Shown here: positions 27,527 through 38,142 of the stretch, one piece after another
Layout of the letters: every line of letters begins with the position of its first letter
How positions within the stretch are numbered: the first letter of the stretch is position 1
From: Ruminococcus sp. AM36-2AA
GTDB lineage: Bacteria; Bacillota; Clostridia; Lachnospirales; Lachnospiraceae
DNA: 64,000 nucleotides
Direction: 5' to 3'
Assembly (NCBI RefSeq): GCF_003461955.1
Contig: NZ_QTYB01000009.1
Coordinates: 122,067-186,066 of the forward strand
Notes under the pieces: generated by a model
The model's input: only the letters and a program-made list of their open reading frames with translations
Databases searched by the model: none
Told to the model about the DNA's origin: nothing
Made by a program: the position numbers and the translations under genes

Positions 27527-30500
27527 TCATTTGCGTTTTCTCTTAACTGTCACTACAGTTCCCAGGCATCCTGCTGATACCGCAAGAGCCAGCACAAAAA
27601 TAGCAATATTTGTGTTATCTCCTGTTTTTGGTGAACTGGATACGGAAGTCGCATCAGAACTATGGGAAACAGGAGTGCTGCCTCCCTGGTTTTCTGATGT
27701 TTCCGGAGTATCTTTTTCCGGAGCTTTCTCATTTGTCAGATCCAGAGTATATTCAATCACAGGAGTACGGTCATTGACATACTCAAACTGAATCTTATGC
27801 TCTGTTTCATCAAGCTGATATCCATCCAGTGTTTTTGTTTCTTTCAGGATATATGTGATTGCTTTTTTATACTGCCCATTCTTAAAAGTCGCAATCGGAT
27901 AATTCTTTGATTCTGCATGGCCGGCACTGTCTGTTACCAGAGTTTCCAGAACTTTACCTTTACTGTCACAAAGGGCAAATTCTACACCTTTCATTGGCTT
28001 CTTGGTATCTTTATCCGTTTTATTTAAGATTACCTTGCCCATTGCCTGTTCATCTTCCATTTTGGCTCCCTGAACATCTCCGGTGTCCTTAACCTCAAAT
28101 GTCACTTTATTTGCCACAATATAGCCTTTCGGTGCTGTTTCCTCCAACAACGTATAAGTGCCGACTGAAAGTTTCTCTACATAATGGGGCTGATCACCAG
28201 ATGTCCAGCTTTCCATAACTTCCTGGTTTTCATTAAGAATATACAGTTTAGCACCTTTGACCTCGCTGCTTCCATCTGTCATATCAACTTTACTGATCAG
28301 AATTTTTGTTGTATCATCCTGCATTTCTACTTTCTGTATATCTGCAGTATTTTCTACTACAAACGTAATGGATTCTGCAGTTGCATAACCATCAGCAGGA
28401 ATTGTCTCTGTTAATGTATATTTCTTTCCAACTTCCAGTTCCTTAATGATGTGTGGTGTGCTTCCGGAAGTCCACTCATCCACAACGTTTCCCTCTGAAT
28501 CGGATACTTTCAGTTTTGCACCTGGTAATTCTTCCCCGGTTGTAATATCTGATTTTGTGATTTCAAAAGTAGTTGGCTCATCTTCATAAGTGAACTCGAA
28601 GGATACTTCTGCAACCTCTTCTCCCGCATAAGCAAAATCAAATTCCTTGATTTCTTCTGTTGTCACAAATCCAGCAGGAGCCTGCACTTCTTTTACATAG
28701 TAGTTGCCATTGATTGGAAGATCTGCCGTAAATACAATCCTTCCATCCTGATCCGTAGCTTTCTGCTCGATCATGGTATCTGCTTTCAGGATTACTTCGC
28801 CTTCTGCATTTAAAATATCATTCTTTGTATAAAGTGCAAATACTCCGCCTTCCAGAACACGGTCTGTATTTTTTTCTTTCTTAACTACAGTTACTTTTGC
28901 TTTCTGGCGGTTATTCTGCCAGTCCTCATCATAAGTCACAACCGGAGTATTCTGATCACGATAAGTCAGATCAACCTCTCTGATTTCTCCATCCAGAACA
29001 TATCCATCCGCCGTCTCTTTTTCCTTTACATAATATTTGCCTAAAGGAAGATCTTCTGATCTTGCATATCCAAGAGCATCTGTCGTAATTGTTGCTACCA
29101 ATTCGTCCTTTTTATAATAATCACTGCTTTCCCCATCTGCAGCCTTGATATCCTCCGCTGCATAAATTTCAAAAGTAACATCTTTCAAAGAACCTGTAAC
29201 ATAGCCAAATGCTGCGTCCATGCCGCCTGCCAGCATATCTTTCCAGGTAACTTCCTTGACAAATTCACCTTTTTTATTGATGATGATTCGTCCAACCGGA
29301 ACAGCATCCTTCATTTCTACTTTTTGAACATCTGCAGTATCAGAAACTGTAAATTTCACTTCCTCCGCCTGCAGATAACCATATGGTGCAAACTCTTCCC
29401 GAAGTGTGTAGGTTTTTCCCACATGGAGTCTTTTTATTACATGAGCTTTTCCTTTTACAGAAGTCCATTTTTCTACTTCTTTTCCGTCTGAATCCAAAAC
29501 CGTCAGTGTTGCTCCGTCAAGTTCCACACCTGTTGTAATATCTGATTTCGTAAATTCAGTTGTTGTCGGCTCATTCTTAAAAACGGTTTCCAGTTTTACT
29601 GTTTTTACTTCCTGTCCCTGATATTTCACAGTCACCTCAATCTGCTCATCTGAAGATACAAAACCATCTGGTGCTGCCAGTTCTTTTATATAATAAGTTC
29701 CAAATGGCAGATCCTGCTCAAAAACAGTTTTTCCATCTTCACCTGTTACCGCTTTTGTAAGCAGTTCGTCTGCTTTTACCAGTACCTTATCCCCTGCTTT
29801 TATATCCTCTTTTGCGTAAAGACCAAACTCTGCTCCAGAAAGCCCTTTCTCATTTTCAGCATCTTTTTTCACAACTGACACTTCTACTTTCTGGCGGTCA
29901 TTTATAAACTCTGCACTCTGTGAGATCACTGGTGTATTCTGGTCTGCATAGACGAAAGAAATCTTCTGTTCTTCTTCATTTAATACAAATCCCTCCGGTG
30001 CAGTCTTTTCTACAACTTTGTATTCTCCTAGAGGCAGATTATCAAGATCTGCTTTTCCGGATTCATCCGTTGTCAGTTCTGCAACTTTTTCACCCTTTGC
30101 ATATTTCAGGATTCTTTTTCCTGTATCATCTTTCTGGAAATCTGCTGTATAGATATCCTCTGCAGCATATACTTCATATACTGCACCGGAAAGGTTTTGA
30201 ACTTCATACCTAAAATCATTCTTATAGGTCGAAAGAACCTCTCCTTTTTTCTGTACAGTGAGTTTTCCTTTCACCGAATGGTCCTCATATACCACTTCAA
30301 TGACCGCATCACCTGAAACCGGATCCGTCTGATACAGGGTATTGGTATCCACCTGTATTTCGACATAATTTTTGTTAATGGTATAACCGTCCGGTGCTGT
30401 TACCTCTTCGATTCTATAATGACCAATTTTTAAATTCTGAGGCAGTATCAGATATCCATCTATATCTGTGAAATATGAGGTATGTGTAACAGTTGTCGGG

Positions 30501-33500
30501 TATGTAGTTACCTGCTCTACATATTTTTCATGATCCATATCATAAATTTTAAACTCTGTTCCCGGAATTAGAACAGATTTTTTAGTCTCATCATCCTGTT
30601 TGATAATTTTCAGTTTTGCAGAAAATTCTTTATCCAAAAGAACTCTCCATGTCTGCGGCTCTGTTGGTTTATTCTCTGTAATCCGGACAATAAAATCATC
30701 TACAGGTTTGTAATTATGGGGTGTTGTAGTTTCTCTCACCAGATATGTTCCATATGGAATTGCAATGGATTTTACATAGCCTTTCTCATTTGTAAAAATT
30801 TCCGTTGCTCCATTTTCACCGATCACAACTGGCTCTGCAGAGGAAAAATCATAATTTCCATCCTCTTTTACCACCAAAGAAGATACCAGATATGCACTAA
30901 ATCCAGCTCCGGATAGTAATGCAGCATCTGTGTCTCCATTATTGGCAGCTTTAATAAGTTCAAACGGCTGTTTCTTCACCGTTTCCAGTGAGGTACACTC
31001 TTTTTCTACAACCGCTGTCAGATCACCTTCATCACTGCATACAAGATCATATTCATGCTCGTCTGCCAGATATCCTACGGATGGGGTAATTTCCTTGATG
31101 TAATACTCTCCAAGATAAAGATTCTCTATCCTTGCTTTTCCTTCTTTATCGGTAGTTAGCGTACAAATCTGGCTTCCGGCTTTATAAATAACGCCTGTCT
31201 TTCCATCTGGATGGGTAATGTCGTTTCTTGCATAAAGTCCATACACCGCATTTTCCAGGGAAGCATCTCCCTGTGCCTTATTTTCTTTTGTCTCGGCATC
31301 TTTTTTATTCAAAGAGATTGCAGCACTGACCCTGTCATTCACAAAAGTATGACTGAAAGAAATTTTTGCCTGTTCATCATTGGTATAACTGAACTGGAAA
31401 GAATAAGTATCTTTCTCATTTCTGACATAACCAGCCGGAGCCTGGACTTCTTTTACATAATAAGAAAATCCCACTGGAAGATCTGCTTTAAATGCTGCTT
31501 TTCCATCAGTACCAGTAATTGCAGTCTCAATCAGAGCATCTTTTTTTACTGCTACTTTTCCATCCACAGTTTTCATATCCTGCGCTGCAAACAGAGCAAA
31601 ATGCCCTCCGGATAGTGTATTTTCAGTATCTTTGTCTTTCTTTATCACCTGCACCACTGCTTTCTGACGGTCATTTGTAAAGGTAGTCTCTGAGAAAGCC
31701 GCTTCTGCAGTCTGCCCTGCATAAGAAATGGTTACTTTTTTTGTTTCTTTTGCATTATAAAAATTTTCCGGGGCCTGTGCTTCTGTTACATTATAGCTTC
31801 CAAGCGGAAGATTCTTTACCGTTACAGAACCGTTCTCACCTGTGATCAGATTTTTCGCTACTTCTGCGCCTTTTTTGTAAACTGTTTTTCCACCTGCTGT
31901 TACAATATTCTCGGCAGCATATACGTTATAAACGGCTCCTTTCTGACGGCGTTTCTCATACTGGAATGAAGTTCCATTTTCATCAGATACAGCTCCTACA
32001 AAAACTTCTCCCTCTTTATAAACGGTCAGATTTCCTTTCTGCTCTTTGTCCGTTACAGTCTGTTTGGTTGTACTGCCAACTACTAATTTCACTCCATACG
32101 AAGAAGCCTGGACAACATAACCTTCCGGTGCTGTAATCTCTTTTAAGTAAACAGTATCCTGTGTCTTGGTAAGAGTTACACGTGAAGAACCATTGCTGTC
32201 TGTTGGCGGCATTTTAGCAATCAGCTTTGTGCAGGCGTTATCACTATATACCCCATACACGGCTCCAGCTAGATTTTTTCCAGTATCTCCATCTTTCTTT
32301 GTAATTTCAATAACTGCTTCTTCCGGCCAGTCAACTGTAATCTGCAGGTCAGAGGAATCCGTATAGTAGCCAAAACCAATGTCCTGTGAACTCTCCAATT
32401 TTAAGAGCATTGCATGGAAATCCAAAGGGAAATTAGATGTAATCGCATACTTTCCTTTCAGGCTACCCATATTGGCTGTTGTAGCTACAAGATGGAATTT
32501 CTCTCCACCCTTTACAGTGACATTTCCAGATGCCGTTTTTCCTGTGGTTTCATTAACAAGGCTTACTCCGTTCTCCAGATGAATGGTAATGGTAAATGCT
32601 TCATTTGCCTTCCAGGTAAAACTTTCTGTTTCCTTTCCCGTTGCATTAACGGAAAGTCCTGGAAGAAGTTTCATTGCTGTCGGATCAGGCATTTTAGCAA
32701 GAGCTGCTTTAATCTCTTTCAGCATATTTTTAGCGGTTGTAGAAAGCGCACCTCCAAATCCGGATTCGCCATCATATAAATAGTCAACCAGGTAATGCTG
32801 CATGGCTCTTGTCTCAGAACTGCATCCATATTTTTCCATAATGGATTTTACATTATATCCATTGAATGTATGTCCCCATCCTGGACCGCCATATCCATAG
32901 AATAAGGCTTTTCTCAAATATTTATCATCTCCACCTTCATCCAGTTCAACCATATTTTTATATGTTGTCCCACTTGGAGGTGACTGCATGGAGTGCTGCA
33001 TACAATACGCATTTACTGTATAAGTCTTTCCGCCTGCTTTGTAACGAACATATTTGTAGCTGTCATTTCCACCCTGTCCCATAACTGTATCAAACGGATG
33101 AAGCTGGCCATCTGAATAATAGTAATATTTATTTGCTTCAATATTTGTTGCATCATCCCATGGAGTATCGGCTGCAAGTAACATGATACCGTTCTCTGCC
33201 TGATCCGTGGAAACACTTAGATCAATGTCATCTGCTGGCATTTCAAAACTGAATTTATCCGATTCTTCGTGATAAGTCACCTCTGAATACAATAAATCTT
33301 CTGTATTCTCTGTCTGGTTTGCCTGTACTTTTGTTGTTCCTACTGCAATTAAGCTGCCTTGCGGCATATCTCCGGAAAATACAACGGTTTCTCCTGGCTG
33401 ATACTGTCCATCTTCATGGTTCAGCTCAATATGAAATTCCTCTCCACGAACAATATTTACCTGATAATTTCCATCTGCATCTTCTGTTTTCTCTGTTCCA

Positions 33501-34258
33501 TCTGTAAAAGAGTCGTCTGTCGCCTCTGGCATTTCTTCCGGATCTGTATCTGTAATTTCTTCAAATGTGCTGTCTGTATCCGGATTATCATCTATGGCAG
33601 GTTCTTCTGTTGAAACTTCCTCAGACGGGTTTTCCGGGATTGGTGTATCTATTGGCTCTTCCTCAACCGGAATTTCTGTCGGAGTTACTTCTTCATAGAT
33701 TTCATCCTCTGACGGAATTTCTACATTTACCTCATCCTGCACAGGTTCTTCACTCTCTGCAGTGCCTATGGCTGGTTCCTCGCCTTCTGCTTCATTCTCA
33801 TCTTCCTGGTTGCTTACAGATTCCTGATTCTCAGATTCAGCAACCTGCACCACCGCTTCCTTTACAATCAGCTTACGATTGATCTGATAAATTGGGTGGC
33901 CACTTACTGGCTCTACATAATAAACAGCTTTGTATGTATCTTCGTAATCTGTTGTAAAGTCCTGCTTTTCCTCATTTTTTGCCTCATGGAAAGTGATCTT
34001 CACCTTTTTTTCATCTGGTATTTCCAGTCCGGTAAAATCTTTCTCCACTTCAAAAATACTGCCTGTTTCCAGTTCCAGATCTTTTGCTTTTACCACCTCA
34101 TCTGCATCAAGTTCATTTTTTACCTTTTCGTATAACGGTGGCTCTTCTGGCACTACATCTGCCGCATAGGACAGTATTGGAGATAGAATTGTAGATAACA
34201 CTGTAAGCATTGCCAAGAATCCCGACAAAAATCTTCTCATATTTTTTTTATTCTTCAT
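27527..34258 (-). CDS. Giant LPXTG-type surface adhesin with thioester domain and SpaA repeats
   Basis: A 2243-residue exported protein. Signal peptide: MKNKKNMRRFLSGFLAMLT to about residue 32. Residues 130-270 are Glu/Pro-rich. Near 418 NAYCMQHS and near 485 RAMQHYLVDY carry the Cys and Gln expected of a thioester adhesin domain. About 14 SpaA/Cna-B type repeats follow, each starting with a Lys-rich strand (such as VIKKDKDTENTL) and ending with YYVKEVQAPAGY-like text; they probably form isopeptide bonds. The C-terminus is SPKTGD, a membrane helix and KRKRK, a sortase anchor. Its start overlaps the topoisomerase stop by 11 bases. Likely role: cell contact during mating or host attachment. Confidence 0.88.
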   Translation of the reverse strand: MKNKKNMRRFLSGFLAMLTVLSTILSPILSYAADVVPEEPPLYEKVKNELDADEVVKAKDLELETGSIFEVEKDFTGLEIPDEKKVKITFHEAKNEEKQDFTTDYEDTYKAVYYVEPVSGHPIYQINRKLIVKEAVVQVAESENQESVSNQEDENEAEGEEPAIGTAESEEPVQDEVNVEIPSEDEIYEEVTPTEIPVEEEPIDTPIPENPSEEVSTEEPAIDDNPDTDSTFEEITDTDPEEMPEATDDSFTDGTEKTEDADGNYQVNIVRGEEFHIELNHEDGQYQPGETVVFSGDMPQGSLIAVGTTKVQANQTENTEDLLYSEVTYHEESDKFSFEMPADDIDLSVSTDQAENGIMLLAADTPWDDATNIEANKYYYYSDGQLHPFDTVMGQGGNDSYKYVRYKAGGKTYTVNAYCMQHSMQSPPSGTTYKNMVELDEGGDDKYLRKALFYGYGGPGWGHTFNGYNVKSIMEKYGCSSETRAMQHYLVDYLYDGESGFGGALSTTAKNMLKEIKAALAKMPDPTAMKLLPGLSVNATGKETESFTWKANEAFTITIHLENGVSLVNETTGKTASGNVTVKGGEKFHLVATTANMGSLKGKYAITSNFPLDFHAMLLKLESSQDIGFGYYTDSSDLQITVDWPEEAVIEITKKDGDTGKNLAGAVYGVYSDNACTKLIAKMPPTDSNGSSRVTLTKTQDTVYLKEITAPEGYVVQASSYGVKLVVGSTTKQTVTDKEQKGNLTVYKEGEVFVGAVSDENGTSFQYEKRRQKGAVYNVYAAENIVTAGGKTVYKKGAEVAKNLITGENGSVTVKNLPLGSYNVTEAQAPENFYNAKETKKVTISYAGQTAEAAFSETTFTNDRQKAVVQVIKKDKDTENTLSGGHFALFAAQDMKTVDGKVAVKKDALIETAITGTDGKAAFKADLPVGFSYYVKEVQAPAGYVRNEKDTYSFQFSYTNDEQAKISFSHTFVNDRVSAAISLNKKDAETKENKAQGDASLENAVYGLYARNDITHPDGKTGVIYKAGSQICTLTTDKEGKARIENLYLGEYYIKEITPSVGYLADEHEYDLVCSDEGDLTAVVEKECTSLETVKKQPFELIKAANNGDTDAALLSGAGFSAYLVSSLVVKEDGNYDFSSAEPVVIGENGATEIFTNEKGYVKSIAIPYGTYLVRETTTPHNYKPVDDFIVRITENKPTEPQTWRVLLDKEFSAKLKIIKQDDETKKSVLIPGTEFKIYDMDHEKYVEQVTTYPTTVTHTSYFTDIDGYLILPQNLKIGHYRIEEVTAPDGYTINKNYVEIQVDTNTLYQTDPVSGDAVIEVVYEDHSVKGKLTVQKKGEVLSTYKNDFRYEVQNLSGAVYEVYAAEDIYTADFQKDDTGKRILKYAKGEKVAELTTDESGKADLDNLPLGEYKVVEKTAPEGFVLNEEEQKISFVYADQNTPVISQSAEFINDRQKVEVSVVKKDAENEKGLSGAEFGLYAKEDIKAGDKVLVKADELLTKAVTGEDGKTVFEQDLPFGTYYIKELAAPDGFVSSDEQIEVTVKYQGQEVKTVKLETVFKNEPTTTEFTKSDITTGVELDGATLTVLDSDGKEVEKWTSVKGKAHVIKRLHVGKTYTLREEFAPYGYLQAEEVKFTVSDTADVQKVEMKDAVPVGRIIINKKGEFVKEVTWKDMLAGGMDAAFGYVTGSLKDVTFEIYAAEDIKAADGESSDYYKKDELVATITTDALGYARSEDLPLGKYYVKEKETADGYVLDGEIREVDLTYRDQNTPVVTYDEDWQNNRQKAKVTVVKKEKNTDRVLEGGVFALYTKNDILNAEGEVILKADTMIEQKATDQDGRIVFTADLPINGNYYVKEVQAPAGFVTTEEIKEFDFAYAGEEVAEVSFEFTYEDEPTTFEITKSDITTGEELPGAKLKVSDSEGNVVDEWTSGSTPHIIKELEVGKKYTLTETIPADGYATAESITFVVENTADIQKVEMQDDTTKILISKVDMTDGSSEVKGAKLYILNENQEVMESWTSGDQPHYVEKLSVGTYTLLEETAPKGYIVANKVTFEVKDTGDVQGAKMEDEQAMGKVILNKTDKDTKKPMKGVEFALCDSKGKVLETLVTDSAGHAESKNYPIATFKNGQYKKAITYILKETKTLDGYQLDETEHKIQFEYVNDRTPVIEYTLDLTNEKAPEKDTPETSENQGGSTPVSHSSDATSVSSSPKTGDNTNIAIFVLALAVSAGCLGTVVTVKRKRK

Positions 34259-36350
34259 TCTTTTTTCCTTTCTTCCGTTCCGGGAAAATCAACTGAAACT
34301 TTGGATTTCCGGTTTCTGAAACCTCCATCTTTATAGTTGCTTCATACTTCCTTTTTGTTTTCTCTGATACCAGATCTTTGAAATGCACCTGCTTCTCACT
34401 CAGCAGCTTCCTGACAGTTGCTTCATCAAGTATTTTTCCCTGACTCTCAAAAAATCGGTTATTTTTCCATAAAGTAAAACTGCAATCACTTCCTGAACAA
34501 TAATAATTTCTCTTTCCCACATAAACCTTATTGCCACATCTTGGGCATTTTCCAATTTCTTTCCGACCATCTGAAAATAGTTTCTGGTATTCTTCCACTG
34601 GCTGTCCATTATCACTTACCAATTTGGTAACCATTTTTTCAATTTCGAAGAGAAATTCTTCTACATTTTTCTGGCCTCTGGAAATCAGTGTCAGATCATT
34701 TTCCCATTCTGCTGTAAGTTTTGGTGATTTGATCATTTCCGGAAGAATCCTGATCAGATTTCTTCCATCTGCTGTAGGTAATATCTGCTTCTTTTTACGC
34801 TCAATAAAGCCTTTCTCAATCAGTTTTTCAATAATCGCTGCCCTGGTAGCCGGAGTTCCAAGCCCTTTTCTCTCTGCGTCTTCTATCGTATCCGAACTTC
34901 CAGCGTGTTCCATGGCACTAAGGAGCGTATCCTCCGTATAATGTTTCGGCGGTGCTGCAAAATGTTCACTAAATTTTACAACAACACATTCAAATACCTG
35001 TCCTATTTTTATATCTGGAAAATCACTTTCCTCCTCTTCTGGCTTTTCTGCATTTTTCCCATATGATTTAAAGAACCGTTCTTCCACTTCTTTCCATCCA
35101 TATTGGAGAACATTCTTTCCAGATGCAGTAAACAGTTCTCCATGACAGGAAATTTCAGTCTTAATACTCTCATATATGTATTCCTGTTCCGATGCACATA
35201 ATAACTTTGATGCAATCAGCATAAGAATTTCTTTTTCTCCACCCGGAAGTGCTTTTAAATCCGTGTTTGCAATTTCTACCGTTGGTATAATTGCATGATG
35301 ATCTGATACCTTTTTGCTGTTTAAAAGTCTTTTTATCTCTGGTTCCGAACCCTTCATTGATATTTCTGGAAATACTCTATTTACCGCATCAATAACCAAA
35401 AACGCATTTTCTTCCATATCATCTGTAAGATATTGGCTATCCGTCCTTGGATACGTCACCAGTTTCTTCTCATAAAGGCTTTGGGTATAGTCCAAGGTTT
35501 GCTGTGCCGTAAATCCAAGAAGACGATTTGCTTCCCTCTGTAATGTGGTCAGATCATATAATTTCGGCGGCTGTACCTTTTTCTTCTCTTTCTTTACTGA
35601 AAGAATCTGTGCAGTTTCATCCTTCATATCCTCCATCATCTGAACGGCAGCACTTTTCTCTTTTATCCGGTTACTTACAGCATCCAATCCATCCATCAGA
35701 AGATGAACCAGATAATACTTCTCTTTCTGGAAGTTCTCGATGCTCTTTTCCCGTTCCACCAGCATTGCAAGTGTAGGTGTCTGCACCCGACCTACAATCA
35801 ACCGATGGTGATACAGCACCGTAAACAGTCTGGTGGCATTAATTCCCACCAGCCAGTCTGCTTCACTTCTCGCCACCGCAGAATAATAAAGATTATCATA
35901 TTCATGTCCATCTTTCATCTGCTGAAATCCTTCCAGAATTGCTTTTTCCTCCATGGAAGAAATCCACAGTCTTTTAAAGGGAAGTTTACATTCTGCCTGG
36001 TTATATACCAGACGGAAAATCAACTCCCCTTCTCTTCCTGCATCTGTTGCACATATAATTTCTGTGACATCTGCTCTGTGAAGCAGTTCCTTTAAAACCC
36101 GAAACTGCCCTTTGGTACTTTCTTTAATCTGATATTTCCAATTCTCCGGGATCATGGGAAGTGTTTCATATTTCCATGCTTTCCAGTCATACCGGTACTG
36201 ATCTGCACTGGCCAGTTCAATCAAATGCCCAATACACCAGGAAACCAGATACTCTTTTCCTTCCAGATAGCCATCTTTTACGTTTGTGGCATGAAGCACC
36301 TTCGCAATGTTTCTGGCTACGCTGGGTTTTTCCGCAATTACAAGCTGCAA
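34248..36350 (-). CDS. topB: DNA topoisomerase III
   Basis: About 700 residues of a type IA topoisomerase. The N-terminal Toprim domain starts LQLVIAEKPSVARNIAKVL and carries ATDAGREGELI. The active-site region reads LVTYPRTDSQYLTDDM (catalytic Tyr). There is one C-terminal zinc-finger pattern (GKCPRCGNKVYVGKRNYYC). TTG at 36350 is preferred as start: AAAGGAG lies upstream and homologs begin M-x-LVIAEKPSVA. Tn1549/CTn elements carry such an enzyme among the transfer genes, where it resolves DNA during or after transfer. Confidence 0.9.
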   Translation of the reverse strand: MQLVIAEKPSVARNIAKVLHATNVKDGYLEGKEYLVSWCIGHLIELASADQYRYDWKAWKYETLPMIPENWKYQIKESTKGQFRVLKELLHRADVTEIICATDAGREGELIFRLVYNQAECKLPFKRLWISSMEEKAILEGFQQMKDGHEYDNLYYSAVARSEADWLVGINATRLFTVLYHHRLIVGRVQTPTLAMLVEREKSIENFQKEKYYLVHLLMDGLDAVSNRIKEKSAAVQMMEDMKDETAQILSVKKEKKKVQPPKLYDLTTLQREANRLLGFTAQQTLDYTQSLYEKKLVTYPRTDSQYLTDDMEENAFLVIDAVNRVFPEISMKGSEPEIKRLLNSKKVSDHHAIIPTVEIANTDLKALPGGEKEILMLIASKLLCASEQEYIYESIKTEISCHGELFTASGKNVLQYGWKEVEERFFKSYGKNAEKPEEEESDFPDIKIGQVFECVVVKFSEHFAAPPKHYTEDTLLSAMEHAGSSDTIEDAERKGLGTPATRAAIIEKLIEKGFIERKKKQILPTADGRNLIRILPEMIKSPKLTAEWENDLTLISRGQKNVEEFLFEIEKMVTKLVSDNGQPVEEYQKLFSDGRKEIGKCPRCGNKVYVGKRNYYCSGSDCSFTLWKNNRFFESQGKILDEATVRKLLSEKQVHFKDLVSEKTKRKYEATIKMEVSETGNPKFQLIFPERKKGKKNEE

Positions 36351-36398
36351 TTTTCTATCTCCTTTCTGCACCTGTCGCTGTAATTAAGTGAAACAAAG

Positions 36399-37898
36399 TT
36401 ATTCCTCTGATTCTTCGTCTTCTACTTCACCTTCCATTTCATATTCTTCTAATTCTTCATCATCCTCACGAATTGTATCTTCTTCCTCCTCATCGTCGTC
36501 CTCGTCCTCTTCATAATCAAAAGAAGTATTTCTTCCTTTCATAAATTTCCAATAATAGTAAGCACCACAAACTCCTGCCAGAACCAGCAGCATTAATAAA
36601 ATCGTGCCGGAATTATTGCTTTTCTTCTCAGGTTCTTCCTTTTCTTCCGGTATGATCGTAACTTCTGGTTCCGGTGTCTCTGTGATCTTCTCTGTTTCAA
36701 GTGGCAGTGCGGATTCTGCAATAGCCTGGTTCTGTGGAAGTGTGACCATGTTGGTATCCGTAAAGTTCAAAAGATCATTTTCGCCTACCTCTGTAAGAAG
36801 ATAAACATTTTCATCCGTTTTATCCTTATCTACAATCAGATAAAAAACCTTATCACTTTTTGTCTTGATCGTATAAAATTCCTTTCCCCCTTTGTCCTGA
36901 ACTGTTCCTGTTGTCATGCCGGAAGCAGAACTTTCTCCCTGCACCCGTCCGGTATCTGCTTCTGTATCCGTTTCATTTCCTGTGTTTTCTGGTTCTGTTG
37001 GTGCAGTAGCAGTCTCGTTCGTTGTCTGATGTTCCGTTACGGTTGCCGTAGCACTGGTGGGCTTACTTGCAGTTCCATCGGCTGGCAAAGAAGCTGCATT
37101 CTGCTCCGTTCCGGAAACCTCTGTATTCTCTTTTACTGCATCTGGATTTTCATAATAAGGGTTTCCTACTTTATAGATCTCTGACATATTTCCTGCTTTG
37201 TCTTTTGCCTGCAGGGTAAAGTATTCATAGGAAGTATCCGCTTTTTGCAAACGGACATTTAATGTATTATTCGTCAGTTCTGTGAATTCATTTCCATTGA
37301 CATACAAAGCAGCAATTCCCGATTCCGCATCAACTCCCTGCACGATCAGTATCCCATTCTTCGCAGCCGCAATAATAGTTGGTTTGGTTTTATCAAAACA
37401 CTCTATGTAACGATTCTGCTCATAAGTATTTCCATTCTGATCAGTAACTCTCACATAAACACTACAATTAGAAGAGATGGATACTTCCATATTTCCGGTT
37501 ATGTCTGACCATCCTCCATTTTCTGAAAGTCTTGCTTCTACTTTTGCAATAGAAAAAGTTCCTGTATTCTTTGTATCTTCCACTTGAATTTTTACGGTTG
37601 CCGTATCTGTCTGCCAGCCTTCGGGTTCTGTAAAGGTAATCCCTACTTCCGGTGTTTCCGTCACATCATTTCCTGCATCTTCCTGTGCCTGTTCCACCGG
37701 ATCTGCAAGAATTTCAGCTTCTGATCCATCTGAAAAATCAACATCTTCCGGGCTGCTTTCTTCTGATGATTCCACTTCTACATTATCTGCCCATACAATC
37801 AGACTTCCGGGCGAACTATAAAAGAAAGCTCCTGCCGGAAGTCCTGCTAACGTAGCTGCGGTTAAAAATACAGCTGCTCTTTTATGAAATTTCTTCAT
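36399..37898 (-). CDS. CD1107-family (DUF4366) membrane-anchored mobile element protein
   Basis: A 499-residue surface-facing protein. The start MKKFHKRAAVFLTAATLAG is a signal peptide with AAGGAG upstream. An extracellular part follows, with an Ig-like segment (ADTSYEYFTLQAKDKAGNMS) and a domain EFYTIKTKSDKVFYLIVDKD, which is the DUF4366 core. Then come a Thr/Glu-rich stretch, one membrane helix (GTILLMLLVLAGVCGAYYYW) and a very acidic cytoplasmic tail (DYEEDEDDDEEEED). It overlaps the DUF4315 gene by 17 bases. These proteins always travel with the VirB4/CD1108 group and are presumed parts of the mating channel at the cell surface. Confidence 0.8.
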   Translation of the reverse strand: MKKFHKRAAVFLTAATLAGLPAGAFFYSSPGSLIVWADNVEVESSEESSPEDVDFSDGSEAEILADPVEQAQEDAGNDVTETPEVGITFTEPEGWQTDTATVKIQVEDTKNTGTFSIAKVEARLSENGGWSDITGNMEVSISSNCSVYVRVTDQNGNTYEQNRYIECFDKTKPTIIAAAKNGILIVQGVDAESGIAALYVNGNEFTELTNNTLNVRLQKADTSYEYFTLQAKDKAGNMSEIYKVGNPYYENPDAVKENTEVSGTEQNAASLPADGTASKPTSATATVTEHQTTNETATAPTEPENTGNETDTEADTGRVQGESSASGMTTGTVQDKGGKEFYTIKTKSDKVFYLIVDKDKTDENVYLLTEVGENDLLNFTDTNMVTLPQNQAIAESALPLETEKITETPEPEVTIIPEEKEEPEKKSNNSGTILLMLLVLAGVCGAYYYWKFMKGRNTSFDYEEDEDDDEEEEDTIREDDEELEEYEMEGEVEDEESEE

Positions 37899-38130
37899 TT
37901 TCTGTCTGCTCCTTTTCTCTGGTTTCCAATATCTTTTTTTGTTCCTCCTTGCTGATATCAATCATCAACTGAAGTTCCTCTGCGGAAACTCCATTGCTTC
38001 GGATAATTTTCAGATACTCCATATCCTCTGCCTGTTTCTTCTGTTCTTCCAAATCCCTTGCTTTTTTCTGTAGCTTTTCAATCTTAACGTAGGTTCTTGC
38101 AAGTTCTTCTTTTATTCGTTCAATGTTCAA
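37882..38130 (-). CDS. DUF4315 coiled-coil protein
   Basis: An 82-residue, highly charged helical protein beginning with TTG (NIERIKEELARTYVKIEKLQ); AAGGAGGGG lies upstream. The heptad pattern and sequence fit DUF4315, a small protein always found between CD1108 and CD1107 in this ICE family. Function is unknown; a coiled-coil partner of its neighbours is likely. It lies 12 bases after the CD1108 stop and overlaps the next gene. Confidence 0.75.
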   Translation of the reverse strand: MNIERIKEELARTYVKIEKLQKKARDLEEQKKQAEDMEYLKIIRSNGVSAEELQLMIDISKEEQKKILETREKEQTENEEIS

Positions 38131-38142
38131 ATACGCCCCTCC

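Noticed and set aside
28500..33000. Repeated segments in the adhesin read as a possible CRISPR or tandem DNA repeat
   Set aside because: The repetition is of protein domains of varying length; DNA copies are diverged and there are no uniform spacers.
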